A DNA stretch of 64,000 nucleotides from Methylovirgula sp. HY1 (GTDB lineage Bacteria; Pseudomonadota; Alphaproteobacteria; Rhizobiales; Beijerinckiaceae), in assembly GCF_019343105.1 (NCBI RefSeq), contig NZ_CP073764.1, positions 310,001-374,000 of the forward strand, written 5' to 3'. The stretch's first letter is position 1. Every line of letters starts with the position of its first letter. A program made the translations under genes and the position numbers. The notes beneath the pieces are model-generated. The model was not told where the DNA came from, searched no databases, and was given only the letters and a program-made list of their open reading frames with translations. This document shows, piece by piece, positions 1 to 8,150 of the stretch.

Positions 1-1114
1 ACTGGCGCAATTGATCTTCGATCGTCGTATCGGCGAATTTCTGCAAATTGGGATCGAGCGCCGTGCGGACGGTCAGTACCCGATCGGCGCCGAGCTTGTG
101 CGCATCGGCGAGCTTGCGCACTTCGTCATAAGCCCAATCGAGATACCAATCCGGTGCGGCGTCTCGGCTGCGCGCAATCGGGGTCGCCGGATTGTGCAAA
201 GCGCCGTAGATCTGCCCCTCCGTCAGATATCCCGCGTCGACGATGTTTTGCAAAATATCGGCGGCGCGGGCGCGCGCGGCCGGCAGATTGACATTCGGCG
301 CATATTTGCTTGGCGCTTTGAACAGCCCGGCAAGCATGGCCGCTTCGGCGAGGCTGACATCGCGGATCGATTTGCCGAAATAATATTGCGCCGCCGCTTG
401 CACGCCGAAAGTGCCACCACCCATATACATGCGATCGAGATAGAGCTGGAGAATCTGCCGTTTCGTCAAATGGCCCTCGAGCCAGAACGCCAGATAGGCC
501 TCCTTGATCTTGCGCGACAATGTGCGCTCGTTCGACAGAAAGAGATTCTTCGCCAATTGCTGCGTGATCGACGAGCCGCCCTGCACGACGCTGTCGGCAC
601 GCGCATTGACGGTGAGGGCGCGCAGCGTTCCGAAGAAATCGATGCCGAAATGCTGGAAAAAGCGCCGGTCCTCCGTCGAGATGACGGCCTGGATCAGATA
701 CCGTGGCATTTGTTCCAGCGGCACGGAATCGTCATGCTTGATTCCGCGACGGCCGACGACTTGGCCATAACGGTCGAGAAAGGTGACGGCGAGATCTTCT
801 TTCTTCAGCCAATTGTCGTTGAGCGTGTCGTGAAAGGCGGGAATCGCCATGAACAAGGCGAGAATGCCGCCGGCAACCGCGAGATTGGACCCTTCGCAGA
901 AGAGTTCGACGCCGAGACGCCGCCAACCAGTCACATGGAGCCGGTCCATCCAGGCAGCCAGCGTCGCATAAAAGGCCCGTGTCCTTTCGCCCGAGTCATA
1001 GAGCGAAGAATCGATGAACGCGTCGAGCGCTAGTAGCGCGCGCGCCAATTTCCTATAGAGATGCAGGGCCTGGGCATAGAGGCGCGACGATTTCAGTTCT
1101 TCGAACAAATCCAT
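1..1114 (-). CDS. Class A penicillin-binding protein (PBP1A type), N-terminal part, cut by the window edge
   Basis: Bifunctional peptidoglycan glycosyltransferase/transpeptidase of the inner membrane. Only the first 371 codons are in the window; the transpeptidase domain lies beyond base 1. Residues 1-75 are a soluble lead, 78-94 a single membrane anchor, and from about 130 a GT51 glycosyltransferase domain follows. The GT51 motifs are visible: STEDRRFF, with Glu148 as the expected catalytic base, and QGGSSITQQLAKN at 178-190. The ATG at 1114 is preceded by GAGGG at good spacing. An insertion sequence ends 33 bases upstream, so the gene has been separated from its native upstream region. Family assignment is firm; whether it is PBP1A or another class A subtype is less certain. 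Confidence 0.9.
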   Translation of the reverse strand, partial: MDLFEELKSSRLYAQALHLYRKLARALLALDAFIDSSLYDSGERTRAFYATLAAWMDRLHVTGWRRLGVELFCEGSNLAVAGGILALFMAIPAFHDTLNDNWLKKEDLAVTFLDRYGQVVGRRGIKHDDSVPLEQMPRYLIQAVISTEDRRFFQHFGIDFFGTLRALTVNARADSVVQGGSSITQQLAKNLFLSNERTLSRKIKEAYLAFWLEGHLTKRQILQLYLDRMYMGGGTFGVQAAAQYYFGKSIRDVSLAEAAMLAGLFKAPSKYAPNVNLPAARARAADILQNIVDAGYLTEGQIYGALHNPATPIARSRDAAPDWYLDWAYDEVRKLADAHKLGADRVLTVRTALDPNLQKFADTTIEDQLRQ

Positions 1115-1138
1115 CGTTTCCCTCGCGGGCGTAACCTT

Positions 1139-1147
1139 CCGACAGTA
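1139..1147. repeat. Left target-site duplication of the IS (CCGACAGTA)
   Basis: This 9-bp sequence abuts the left inverted repeat and is identical to 2697-2705. It marks the original insertion point in the leader of the PBP gene. Confidence 0.95.
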
Positions 1148-2696
1148 CTTTCAATTACCCACAAAATTCATGGCGATGAGTGCGCCAAATTCGATATCAG
1201 TCAATCACGATAAGCCTCGCCACATGACCATGTTGCCTGGAGGTGGATCGTTTGCACGAGCAAGATAGCCGCCAAGCCTCGCAATCTTAATGAGGTAATG
1301 AGAAAGCGTCTTTCGTCGTCGTTCGGTATCGGCTTTGTCCTTGACGATATGATCGAGCAATTCGATTTCCGTCTCAGTGAACGCAATTGTTGGTGACGCC
1401 TTTGGATCTGTACGGTTGAGCATCGTCATCCAAAACACGCGCCAGCTCACGATGCAAAAGACCGAGATCAGATTTGCCAGTCTGTCGGCGGTCCTCAGTT
1501 TTGACTCCTCGGCCTTGCAGCCAGATTTGAGGATCTTGTGGAATACCTCGAGCTTCCACCGCAAGGCATACCATGCAAGCTTCTCAACTGCATCTTTACG
1601 CGAGTTCACCGGAAGGTCGGTCAAGAGTTTCCAGTCAATCCTCTTTCTGTTCTTAGGCTCACCACGCTCCTTTGCATGGATCACCGTCAAATTCAGCGCG
1701 GGATATCGTTTCTGCTTTCCAATTGGCGGCAGAATGCGAATTCTGCGATATCGAATTTCCAGAACGGCCTCGTCGCGATCGCCTCGCTCGTCCCTGACCT
1801 CGATGCGATGCAGACCCTTGACCGCGACCTCGTCCATTTCGTCGACAACGGTGTGATCCCCGTTCCCGGCAAGGCGATTGGTTTGGGTTCTCACCAGGAA
1901 ATGCGTTCCGACCTTCTGCGCCGTGCAAAATAGTTCATAGATGTCGCTCTCCCGATCGCCGATATGAATGCACCGGCCGGGATCGTCCAGAAGTCCGGTA
2001 GATTGGGTGAGATTTTCCAACCACCGCACACTTTCTTTCTTCTCGATCGGTACTCGTGTCGGATTGATTTTTCTCTTGAGGGCAAGCGTTCCCTTAAATT
2101 TGTCACGGGTCCAGAATTTGACTGCCCCAAGCCCCAGCGGAAGCCCTTCAGGCGTGAGTGCCAGACTTGAATGCATCAGGATGCCGCAAAGCGTATGCGG
2201 GGTCAGCCATCCCGCTTTGCCTTGTTTATTCACCGTTTTGGTGACTCCGATCAATTCCGGTTTGTCTCGCTTGAAGTTGAACTCCGTCGTGTCGTGGAGC
2301 ATCAGAACAAGGCCTTTCGTCGCCGCTAAGCGCTCGCGCGTCGATTCAAAATGACCTGAGAGAATGTCCGCTTCGCTGACCCGGCTATTAGAGAAAAACC
2401 GATAGGCTGCTTTGGTATTGGCCCAATCCTGGCAGACGAGGGGAATGGTTTGCCCCATGTCACCCCCAATCTGCTCAAGCAATATGCGAAATCTCTTGTG
2501 AAGGCGCAGGTCCTTAAATTTGCACCCATCAGTTTCTCGATCAACCCAGTTGCCAGACTCGAACGCAGAACTCGGATCGCCGCGTACGGCGCCAGGCACC
2601 TTCGGCATAGAGCACCTCTTGCCCCGATTCAGGTGCTCAGCAATGAATCACAACAGATTCTTCCGCCTCAAGCTCGAATTTGTGGGTAATTGAAAG
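1148..2696 (-). mobile_element. Complete IS4-family insertion sequence (IS50/Tn5 group), 1549 bp
   Basis: The ends carry perfect 18-bp inverted repeats, CTTTCAATTACCCACAAA at 1148-1165 and its complement at 2679-2696. They are flanked by an exact 9-bp direct repeat (CCGACAGTA). One transposase gene fills the element and is intact. A 9-bp duplication is the size expected of the Tn5-like branch of IS4. Intact ends, intact target duplication and an uninterrupted transposase suggest a recent insertion. It sits between the PBP gene start and its probable promoter. Confidence 0.95.
1205..2608 (-). CDS. IS4-family transposase (Tn5/IS50 type)
   Basis: A 467-residue DDE transposase of RNase H fold, close in length to Tn5 transposase (476). 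The catalytic triad can be placed: Asp106 in VLMLHDTTEF, Asp218 in HIGDRESD and Glu354. The IS4 signature Y-(2)-R-(3)-E-(6)-K is exact at Tyr347, Arg350, Glu354 and Lys361. The ATG at 2608 follows AAGAGGTG, a good ribosome binding site. The frame is unbroken, so the enzyme is probably active. It is transcribed toward the PBP gene, so read-through from its promoter could express that gene. Confidence 0.95.
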   Translation of the reverse strand: MPKVPGAVRGDPSSAFESGNWVDRETDGCKFKDLRLHKRFRILLEQIGGDMGQTIPLVCQDWANTKAAYRFFSNSRVSEADILSGHFESTRERLAATKGLVLMLHDTTEFNFKRDKPELIGVTKTVNKQGKAGWLTPHTLCGILMHSSLALTPEGLPLGLGAVKFWTRDKFKGTLALKRKINPTRVPIEKKESVRWLENLTQSTGLLDDPGRCIHIGDRESDIYELFCTAQKVGTHFLVRTQTNRLAGNGDHTVVDEMDEVAVKGLHRIEVRDERGDRDEAVLEIRYRRIRILPPIGKQKRYPALNLTVIHAKERGEPKNRKRIDWKLLTDLPVNSRKDAVEKLAWYALRWKLEVFHKILKSGCKAEESKLRTADRLANLISVFCIVSWRVFWMTMLNRTDPKASPTIAFTETEIELLDHIVKDKADTERRRKTLSHYLIKIARLGGYLARANDPPPGNMVMWRGLS

Positions 2697-2705
2697 CCGA
2701 CAGTA
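2697..2705. repeat. Right target-site duplication of the IS (CCGACAGTA)
   Basis: Exact copy of 1139-1147, directly after the right inverted repeat. Confidence 0.95.
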
Positions 2706-2768
2706 TCCTCCTATCGCCGGGGTGCGGGCAAGCTTGCAATTCTCCCAGCCGCATCCTCCTATCGCCGG
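2705..2768. repeat. Two 16-bp direct repeats beside the IS
   Basis: ATCCTCCTATCGCCGG occurs at 2705-2720 and again at 2753-2768, 48 bases apart. Read on the minus strand it lies upstream of the PBP gene, so it may be part of that gene's control region. The right target duplication overlaps the first copy by one base. Confidence 0.6.
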
Positions 2769-2788
2769 TTGGCAATTCCTCTCGTCAA
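2759..2788 (-). promoter_or_regulatory. Possible sigma-70-like promoter formerly serving the PBP gene
   Basis: On the minus strand TTGACG (2783-2788) and CGATAG (2759-2764) are 18 bases apart. They point toward the PBP gene, with the insertion sequence now between. The -10 box is a poor match, so this is tentative. Confidence 0.25.
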
Positions 2789-2941
2789 GTCTTTGCCGCT
2801 GCACTTTTTCGCGAAATGCAAGCTTGGCGAAATGCCGTTCGGCAGCGATAAAGCTTCACGTTGTGGAGCCCAAAGCGTTTAGTAGCCTCTTGATCATCGG
2901 CGGACGACGCGGGCGCAGGGATCGATTGGCGGTAACAACAA

Positions 2942-3463
2942 ATGGTGGCCGAGACAATGACAAAGGCAGAAGGCCGCTATTGGGAGGTCAAGCCGCTCGA
3001 GGCGCTCACCCGACAGGAATGGGAAAGCCTGTGCGACGGTTGCGGCCGTTGCTGCCTCGTCAAACTCGAGGACGAGGACACGGGCGAGGTTCATTTCACG
3101 GATGTCGCATGCCGGCTTTTCGATGCTGAATCATGTGGTTGCAGGGACTACCGGCAACGTCGCCGCAAGGTCCGCGATTGCCTCAAGCTGACGCCCGAAA
3201 TGGTTCATGCGCTCGCCTGGCTGCCGCCGAGCTGCGCCTATCGGCTGCGCGCCGAGGGCCGCCAATTGCGCTGGTGGCATCCGCTCGTCTCAGGCTCGCC
3301 GGAAACCGTGCATGCGGCGGGCGTATCGGTTCGCGGCCGCGTGGCGGCATCCGAAACCGAGGTCGCGCTCGACGATTATCCCGATCATATCGTTGCGTGG
3401 CCGCAGAAGGTGCCGCGGGTTGCAAAGGCAGAGGTTAAGCTAGAACGATCGAAGAAGCGCTGA
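2942..3463 (+). CDS. YcgN/UPF0260-family cysteine-cluster protein
   Basis: A 173-residue soluble protein of the YcgN family, thought to bind zinc or iron but without a proven function. The N-terminal half holds the cysteine pattern, CDGCGRCC around residues 32-39, followed by further cysteines near 57, 65, 67 and 80. The C-terminal half has the conserved Trp-rich stretch ([12 protein letters not shown]). ATG at 2942 and ATG at 2957 are both possible starts, neither with a strong ribosome site. The lysine- and arginine-rich tail is ordinary for the family. It stands alone, upstream of and unrelated to the pilus genes. Confidence 0.85.
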   Translation: MVAETMTKAEGRYWEVKPLEALTRQEWESLCDGCGRCCLVKLEDEDTGEVHFTDVACRLFDAESCGCRDYRQRRRKVRDCLKLTPEMVHALAWLPPSCAYRLRAEGRQLRWWHPLVSGSPETVHAAGVSVRGRVAASETEVALDDYPDHIVAWPQKVPRVAKAEVKLERSKKR

Positions 3464-3644
3464 CGATACCCCTTTGTTCGGCGACTGCCAGAAAGGCATC
3501 GGGCCGTGATTCCGCGATTGCCGTAACCTTTAGGCAACAAGGCTCTGCTAAAGCCATATCCGCCGGCTGTTTGTGCCGGATATGAGAAATGGCTGGCTCA
3601 CTTTGGTCGTTTTCGCGTCCCCCGATCGGCGCCCGAGATTGCAC

Positions 3645-4175
3645 ATGCAGCTCCCGAAGCTCTTCGCGCGCTTCCTGGCGCGGCGTGATGGTGCGGTCGC
3701 TGTGGAATTCGCGATCATCGCTATTCCCTTTTTTCTCATCGTCCTGGCGACCTTGCAGACCGCGATCACTTACATGGCGGAGCAGGAACTCGAGACCGCC
3801 GTCGAAGAGTCGAGCCGGCTGATCCTGACCAATCAGGGGCCGAATTATACCCAAAGCCAGTTTACCAACGCGGTTTGCGCGGAGGCGGTGGTCCTTTTCA
3901 ATTGCAGCGGCCTGATGGTCGACGTCCGGAATTATGGGACCGGCACCGGCTTTTCGAGCGCAATCACTTCGGCGCCGACGCTGACTTACGACTCCAATGG
4001 GAACGTCACCAACACGTGGCAATTCTCGCCTGGCGTCCCGGGCAGCATCGTCGTCGTGCGGGTCATGTACCAATGGCCGATATTTCTCAAGCCCTTCGGC
4101 TTTAACCTTTCGAATCTGCCGAATGGCGACCGTCTCATAATGGCGACGGCGGTGTTCAGGAACGAGCCGTCATGA
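3645..4175 (+). CDS. TadE-family pseudopilin-like protein
   Basis: A 176-residue TadE-type minor pilin-like protein of tight-adherence (Flp) systems. A basic N-terminus (residues 1-16) precedes the typical sequence GAVAVEFAIIAIP, whose Glu lies at the start of a roughly 20-residue hydrophobic segment; the rest is periplasmic. The ATG at 3645 is chosen because it puts this motif at the usual distance. The frame is open further upstream but that part looks unlike the family. Its stop overlaps the next gene's start by four bases (ATGA), so the pair is translationally coupled. No Flp pilin, ATPase or secretin gene is in the window. Confidence 0.85.
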   Translation: MQLPKLFARFLARRDGAVAVEFAIIAIPFFLIVLATLQTAITYMAEQELETAVEESSRLILTNQGPNYTQSQFTNAVCAEAVVLFNCSGLMVDVRNYGTGTGFSSAITSAPTLTYDSNGNVTNTWQFSPGVPGSIVVVRVMYQWPIFLKPFGFNLSNLPNGDRLIMATAVFRNEPS

Positions 4176-4900
4176 CATTCATGGGCGAAGTTTCGCAGCG
4201 CCAAAAGCAATTCGCTGGCGATCGACGCGGTATAGCCGCAACCGAATTTGCGCTCCTGCTGCCGATCATGCTGGCGCTTTTCGTCGGCGTTTCGGAGGTC
4301 GGCAAGGCGCTCTCGATCAGTCGCAAAGTCACCGTCACCGCGCGCACCATCACCGACCTCGTCACGCAATATGTTTCGATTTCGACCACGGATATGAGCA
4401 GCCTGCTCAGTGCGTCGGCGCAGGTCATGGCACCTTATCCCTCGGCCAATCTCACCGTGATCGTCTCGGAGATTTCGACCGATGCGAACGGCAATGCGAC
4501 GATTACCTGGAGTGCCGCGCAAAATGGCACGGCCGACACGCAAGGCACGTCAGTGACTTTGCCCGGCGCGCTGAAGCAGCCGAACGTTTCGCTGATCTGG
4601 GGGCGGGTACTGTATAAATATACGCCGATCATCGGCGACAACATAATCGGTCCGAAAAATTTGACGGATCAGATCTATTTGAGCCCGCGGCTCTGCGGTT
4701 CGATTAGCTATGGCAGCGGGGTGCAGACATCCATCTCCAGCGCGGCCTGTCCAAGCACCACGACCACGGCAAGCAGCTCGGGGACGACCTCAGGGACAAC
4801 CTCGGGAACGACCTCGGGGACGACCTCGTCCTCCGGCAGCAGCACCTCCGGGTCGGGCACTTCTTGCTCGGGATGGTGGTCGTGGGGGTGCTCCTGGTGA
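4172..4900 (+). CDS. TadE-like protein with a repetitive Ser/Thr/Gly tail
   Basis: A 242-residue TadE-like protein. The TadE motif (GIAATEFALLLPIM) is at about residues 20-33, followed by one membrane segment and a periplasmic domain with few charges. The last 50 residues are unusual: a run of Ser, Thr and Gly with four SGTT units, then a Cys- and Trp-rich end (CSGWWSWGCSW). The tail is encoded by a 12-bp tandem repeat and is likely flexible or surface exposed. It is coupled by overlap to the preceding TadE gene. The function of the tail is unknown. Confidence 0.8.
   Translation: MTFMGEVSQRQKQFAGDRRGIAATEFALLLPIMLALFVGVSEVGKALSISRKVTVTARTITDLVTQYVSISTTDMSSLLSASAQVMAPYPSANLTVIVSEISTDANGNATITWSAAQNGTADTQGTSVTLPGALKQPNVSLIWGRVLYKYTPIIGDNIIGPKNLTDQIYLSPRLCGSISYGSGVQTSISSAACPSTTTTASSSGTTSGTTSGTTSGTTSSSGSSTSGSGTSCSGWWSWGCSW
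4777..4828 (+). repeat. 12-bp tandem repeat, four and a third units, inside the TadE-like gene
   Basis: Units CTCGGGGACGAC, CTCAGGGACAAC, CTCGGGAACGAC and CTCGGGGACGAC run head to tail and encode the SGTT repeats. Whole-unit gain or loss stays in frame, so the tail length could vary between strains. Confidence 0.9.
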
Positions 4901-5005
4901 TGATCGGCGCTGGGCGAGATGGATAATCAAGCCAAGCCGATTCCAGCAGGACGGCCGAACCACCCTTCAGCTACGCTGCTGTGACGGCTCATCGGCCGTC
5001 AGCGC

Positions 5006-5076
5006 CTAGAGCGTTTTCCGATCGGGTGGACTCACCCGATCGGAAAACTCGTTCAACTTTTTCGGAACATGCTCTA
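5006..5076. repeat. Interspersed palindromic repeat, copy 1
   Basis: A GCGTTTTCCGATCGG arm faces CCGATCGGAAAAC, followed by the module TTCGGAACATGCTCTA. It fills the gap between the convergent TadE-like and TadG genes, and its last three bases are the stop codon of the minus-strand TadG gene. Related copies occur at 7894, 40051, 43416, 49197, 50279, 58341 and 60302. The hairpin may also help end transcription from both sides. Confidence 0.85.
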
Positions 5077-6381
5077 ATGCGTGAGATGCGCGACTGAGGC
5101 GACGGCCTGATTGAAAAGCGCCTGCAAGGCAGCCGTGATATCGCCGTCGGTGCTGACGGGATAATAGAGGCTGGGAGACGACGCGCAGTTTTGGAGATTG
5201 GTTCCAATGTTGGGTTGGAACGGCGCAATATTGTTATTGTAGAAGGAATTGGTCGGTAACGGCAGATAGGTCGTATAGAGGACGGCAATCCGGATCCCTC
5301 TACTTTTCAACGTCGCGCACCAGGTTGGGTTGATCGGTGACATGACTCGCTGGCCGTTGACCATTGCATCCACGACGCCGTCGGTGACCAGGAACAGAAA
5401 TTCCATCGGACTGTCACCTGGCGCATTGGTGCCATTGCCTGGGGTCGGCATGGCCGCATTGACGCTGCTCAAAGCAGTGGCGATGTTCGTGTCCGTGTCA
5501 TTGTTGTTGTTGTTCGATGTCAGCCAGCTGTTTTGATAAACCTCGAGCAGTTGAATATTGGCGGCTTCGGTCTGCGCTGTGGTGAGATTGGATGTCAGCG
5601 TGGCGATATTGTTGAAGGATGTATCGAACGTATAGATCGCCATCCGATATTGGGCATTGGTCTGGCTCTCGGTGGTCTGCGCCGTCGTCATGAGGTTTTG
5701 GACGGCGGTACGCAGGAGATCGATCCGCAGGGTGACGCCGAGATTGCGGGCGAGCTGATAATTGTCCTCGCCATTGGGATTGCCGAGATTGTCCCCGGCC
5801 GGGTTGCTTTCATGGCAACCGAAGGCACAGCCGCCTTGCGCGGAGGTGTTGGCGACCATCGTATTGATGCCGGCGGTCGTCGCCGCGATCGCCATCGACG
5901 GCGAGGAATCGAGCAGGAGATAGAAATCGATATTGGGCGGCAGACTGGCAGAAGCCGTCGCCGTCCCGGTGATCGCAAAATTGCTGAGGCCGATGATGCT
6001 GGTCACCGAATTGATGGATTTTGCCGAATAGGTCACCACCGCGGTTCGGCCCGTCGCACTATCGGTAATAGTTACGGTGGGGGTGGGCGGATTCTGCAGG
6101 CCGCTCACCATAGAAGCGAGCGAATTGAACATGTTGGTCGCGGCAGTCTGAGAGGCTGTCGACGATTGCGAAATCATGACCGCATTGACGGCGGCGAGCG
6201 CGGCGGCATCGGCGGCAGCGTCCAATTTGGCACGTTTTTGCGCCGCGCCGGCATAATCGACTCCCATGCCGGCGGCGAGGACCAACGGGACGAGAAGCAG
6301 CGCGAAGATCATCGCGACATTGGCCTGCCGGTCGGCCGCGAAATGCCGCGTCCTGTGGCGGAGTTCACTGAAAGTGATCAT
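5074..6381 (-). CDS. TadG-family protein with von Willebrand factor A domain
   Basis: A 435-residue Tad-system protein. The N-terminus (residues 15-60) has the TadG/DUF2134 pattern: a basic lead, the hydrophobic stretch VAMIFALLLVPLVLAAGMGV, then an Ala-rich helix. From about residue 150 a VWA domain begins with PNIDFYLLLDSSPSMA. Its metal site is degenerate, DSSPS in place of the usual DxSxS, though the spacing is kept. A poly-Asn stretch lies near residue 295. It is convergent with the two TadE genes and so separately transcribed. Its stop codon is supplied by the adjacent palindromic repeat. Confidence 0.85.
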   Translation of the reverse strand: MITFSELRHRTRHFAADRQANVAMIFALLLVPLVLAAGMGVDYAGAAQKRAKLDAAADAAALAAVNAVMISQSSTASQTAATNMFNSLASMVSGLQNPPTPTVTITDSATGRTAVVTYSAKSINSVTSIIGLSNFAITGTATASASLPPNIDFYLLLDSSPSMAIAATTAGINTMVANTSAQGGCAFGCHESNPAGDNLGNPNGEDNYQLARNLGVTLRIDLLRTAVQNLMTTAQTTESQTNAQYRMAIYTFDTSFNNIATLTSNLTTAQTEAANIQLLEVYQNSWLTSNNNNNDTDTNIATALSSVNAAMPTPGNGTNAPGDSPMEFLFLVTDGVVDAMVNGQRVMSPINPTWCATLKSRGIRIAVLYTTYLPLPTNSFYNNNIAPFQPNIGTNLQNCASSPSLYYPVSTDGDITAALQALFNQAVASVAHLTH

Positions 6382-6686
6382 CTCAATTCTTGGGAATAGG
6401 GGCTTCGACCCATTCCCTATGGCCTTAAAATGTTGATTTAGAGTTAGATCGTATGCGGGATTTTTGGGGTAATGCGGCCGCGCCGACAGTAAGACTTGCG
6501 GCCGACGCCCTAGGATGGCTAATCCGGCACGTCATTAACGGTCCGTTCTGCCGATTCGCGGCTGTTCCGCCTTTTCGCGGATTGCGGATAGGATCGGTGC
6601 GGCGAGATCGCCTGGAGCATTGTGGTGCGGCTATGCATTCTGGCATGGTGTTCATCGGGCGTTCAGTGCGTTTCGGCAAGGCTCAG

Positions 6687-7025
6687 ATGATGCGGTGGTT
6701 CGCCCTTGCCCTGGTATTGGCCGTCTGGACGCCTGCGCTGGGCGCCGTGCGGCCGCATGGGCGTGTTCATGAGCGCGTATGCACGATCGTCCTAACCGCT
6801 GGCCAGGCTCGCGAGATGATCGCCAAGCATCGGTTGGCGGAGCCTTTTCGCCTGATGAAATCCGCGGCGCACCGATTTCAAGCCGAGGCTATAGGCGTCA
6901 AGCTCTGCCGCCGAAAAGAAGAATACATATATGTCATAAGTCTTTTGCGGCGTGACGGCCGCGTCATCCATGTTTTTCTCAATGCGCTCACCGGAAAAAT
7001 TGTCCGGGCGATCAACGCAAAGTGA
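6687..7025 (+). CDS. Small exported PepSY-like protein, candidate FeuN-type modulator of the adjacent sensor kinase
   Basis: A 112-residue protein with a clear signal peptide (residues 1-20, cut near TPALGA). The mature part resembles a PepSY domain: a helix with MIAKHRLAEPF, then strands ending GRVIHVFLNALTGKIV. The ATG at 6687 (MMRW) is preceded by AAGG; the frame is open further upstream but gives no signal peptide. It sits 87 bases ahead of an OmpR-type regulator and its kinase. In Sinorhizobium meliloti a small periplasmic protein, FeuN, restrains the kinase FeuQ. By position, size and export this gene could play that part, but I cannot test homology here. Confidence 0.7.
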   Translation: MMRWFALALVLAVWTPALGAVRPHGRVHERVCTIVLTAGQAREMIAKHRLAEPFRLMKSAAHRFQAEAIGVKLCRRKEEYIYVISLLRRDGRVIHVFLNALTGKIVRAINAK

Positions 7026-7112
7026 TGTAAACAAACCCGATATGGCCAAACAATGCCGTTCATTGTCGCGCCGTGGTCCGGCGGGTGGGGCCGTTGACAG
7101 GGGGGCGAGACG

Positions 7113-7826
7113 GTGAGGCTGCTCGTGGTCGAGGACGACAAGGACCTCAATCGGCAGGTCGTCGCGGCGCTCACCCAAGCGGGTTATGCCGTCGATCGTG
7201 CTTTCGATGGTGAAGACGGCTGGTTTCTCGGCGACACGGAATCCTATGATGCCGTCATTCTCGACCTCGGCCTGCCGAAAAAGGATGGCATCGCAGTCCT
7301 TGCCGAATGGCGAAAGGCCGGTCGGGTCATGCCGGTCCTCATCCTGACGGCGCGGGATCGCTGGCATGAGAAGGTTGAAGGCTTCGACGCCGGGGCCGAC
7401 GACTATGTGGCCAAGCCGTTCCATGTCGAGGAACTGCTCGCCCGCCTGCGCGCCTTGCTGCGCCGCGCTGCCGGGCATGCGAGCAATGAATTGATCTGCG
7501 GTCCGGTGAGCCTCGACACGCGCGCCGGGCAGGTGAGCGTCGATGGCAATCCGATCAAGCTCACTTCGCATGAATATCGGCTGCTGGCCTATCTGATGCA
7601 CCATGCCGGTCGCGTCGTCTCGCGCGGAGAACTCGTCGAGCATTTGTATGATCAGGATTTCGACCGTGACTCCAACACGATCGAAGTTTTCGTGGGGCGT
7701 TTGCGCAAGAAGCTCGGGATCGACATTATCCAAACCATGCGCGGGCTCGGTTATGTCATCGCAGCCCCTTCGGCCGAAGCCCCGGCGGCCAAGCGGGGGC
7801 CGTCCAGCTCCTCTGTGGAAGGTTGA
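7113..7826 (+). CDS. feuP: OmpR-family response regulator, FeuP/PhoP-like
   Basis: A 237-residue two-component regulator that binds DNA when phosphorylated. The receiver domain (1-115) has the acidic pair Asp8-Asp9, phosphoacceptor Asp51 in ILDLGLP, Thr in LTAR and Lys in AKPF. A linker leads to a winged helix (about 130-222) with the RLRKKLG recognition region. The C-terminal tail (APAAKRGPSSSSVEG) is disordered. The GTG start at 7113 follows GGGGGCGAG. The partner kinase follows 325 bases downstream, after a palindromic repeat. The name rests on context (kinase, ccm genes and DegP downstream) and on general similarity. Confidence 0.85.
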   Translation: MRLLVVEDDKDLNRQVVAALTQAGYAVDRAFDGEDGWFLGDTESYDAVILDLGLPKKDGIAVLAEWRKAGRVMPVLILTARDRWHEKVEGFDAGADDYVAKPFHVEELLARLRALLRRAAGHASNELICGPVSLDTRAGQVSVDGNPIKLTSHEYRLLAYLMHHAGRVVSRGELVEHLYDQDFDRDSNTIEVFVGRLRKKLGIDIIQTMRGLGYVIAAPSAEAPAAKRGPSSSSVEG

Positions 7827-7893
7827 ACCGCGCCGCAGGAAGCGCGAGTATTTGCCGCATGGTCCTGAAAACCCATCAGGTTTTCCGGCCGCT

Positions 7894-8010
7894 TAGAGCA
7901 TGTTCCGGAAAAGTTGATAGACTTTTCCGATCGGAATATGCTCCAGCTTATTGATTTTGAGCGTTTTTCTCTCGATCGGATGAGTCTATCCGATCGGAAA
8001 ACGCTCTAGA
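7894..8010. repeat. Interspersed palindromic repeat, copy 2
   Basis: The modules are GAGCATGTTCCGGAAAAG, a link reading CTCCAGCTTATTGATTTTGA, and a second palindrome built on CGATCGGATG and CCGATCGGAAAACGC. It lies between the FeuP-like regulator and its kinase, so it would form strong hairpins in any joint transcript. A weaker trace, AGGAACATGCTTTAAG, continues to about 8050. Confidence 0.9.
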
Positions 8011-8150
8011 CATCGGATAGAGTCGGCGCGGCATGAGGAACATGCTTTAAGTACCTGATATTGAGCCGATTACACTATCGCGTGAGCGCGGCGCGAGGCG
8101 CCTGTGGGCGGCGGGATCGACTCTGAGACTTGGGCCGGGATTTTCGAGGC

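Noticed and set aside
11-1033. Open frame of 340 codons on the plus strand at the left edge
   Set aside because: The minus strand encodes unmistakable GT51 motifs of a penicillin-binding protein over the same bases.
4777-4828. CRISPR-like short repeats
   Set aside because: The 12-bp units are directly adjacent without spacers and encode an in-frame peptide repeat.
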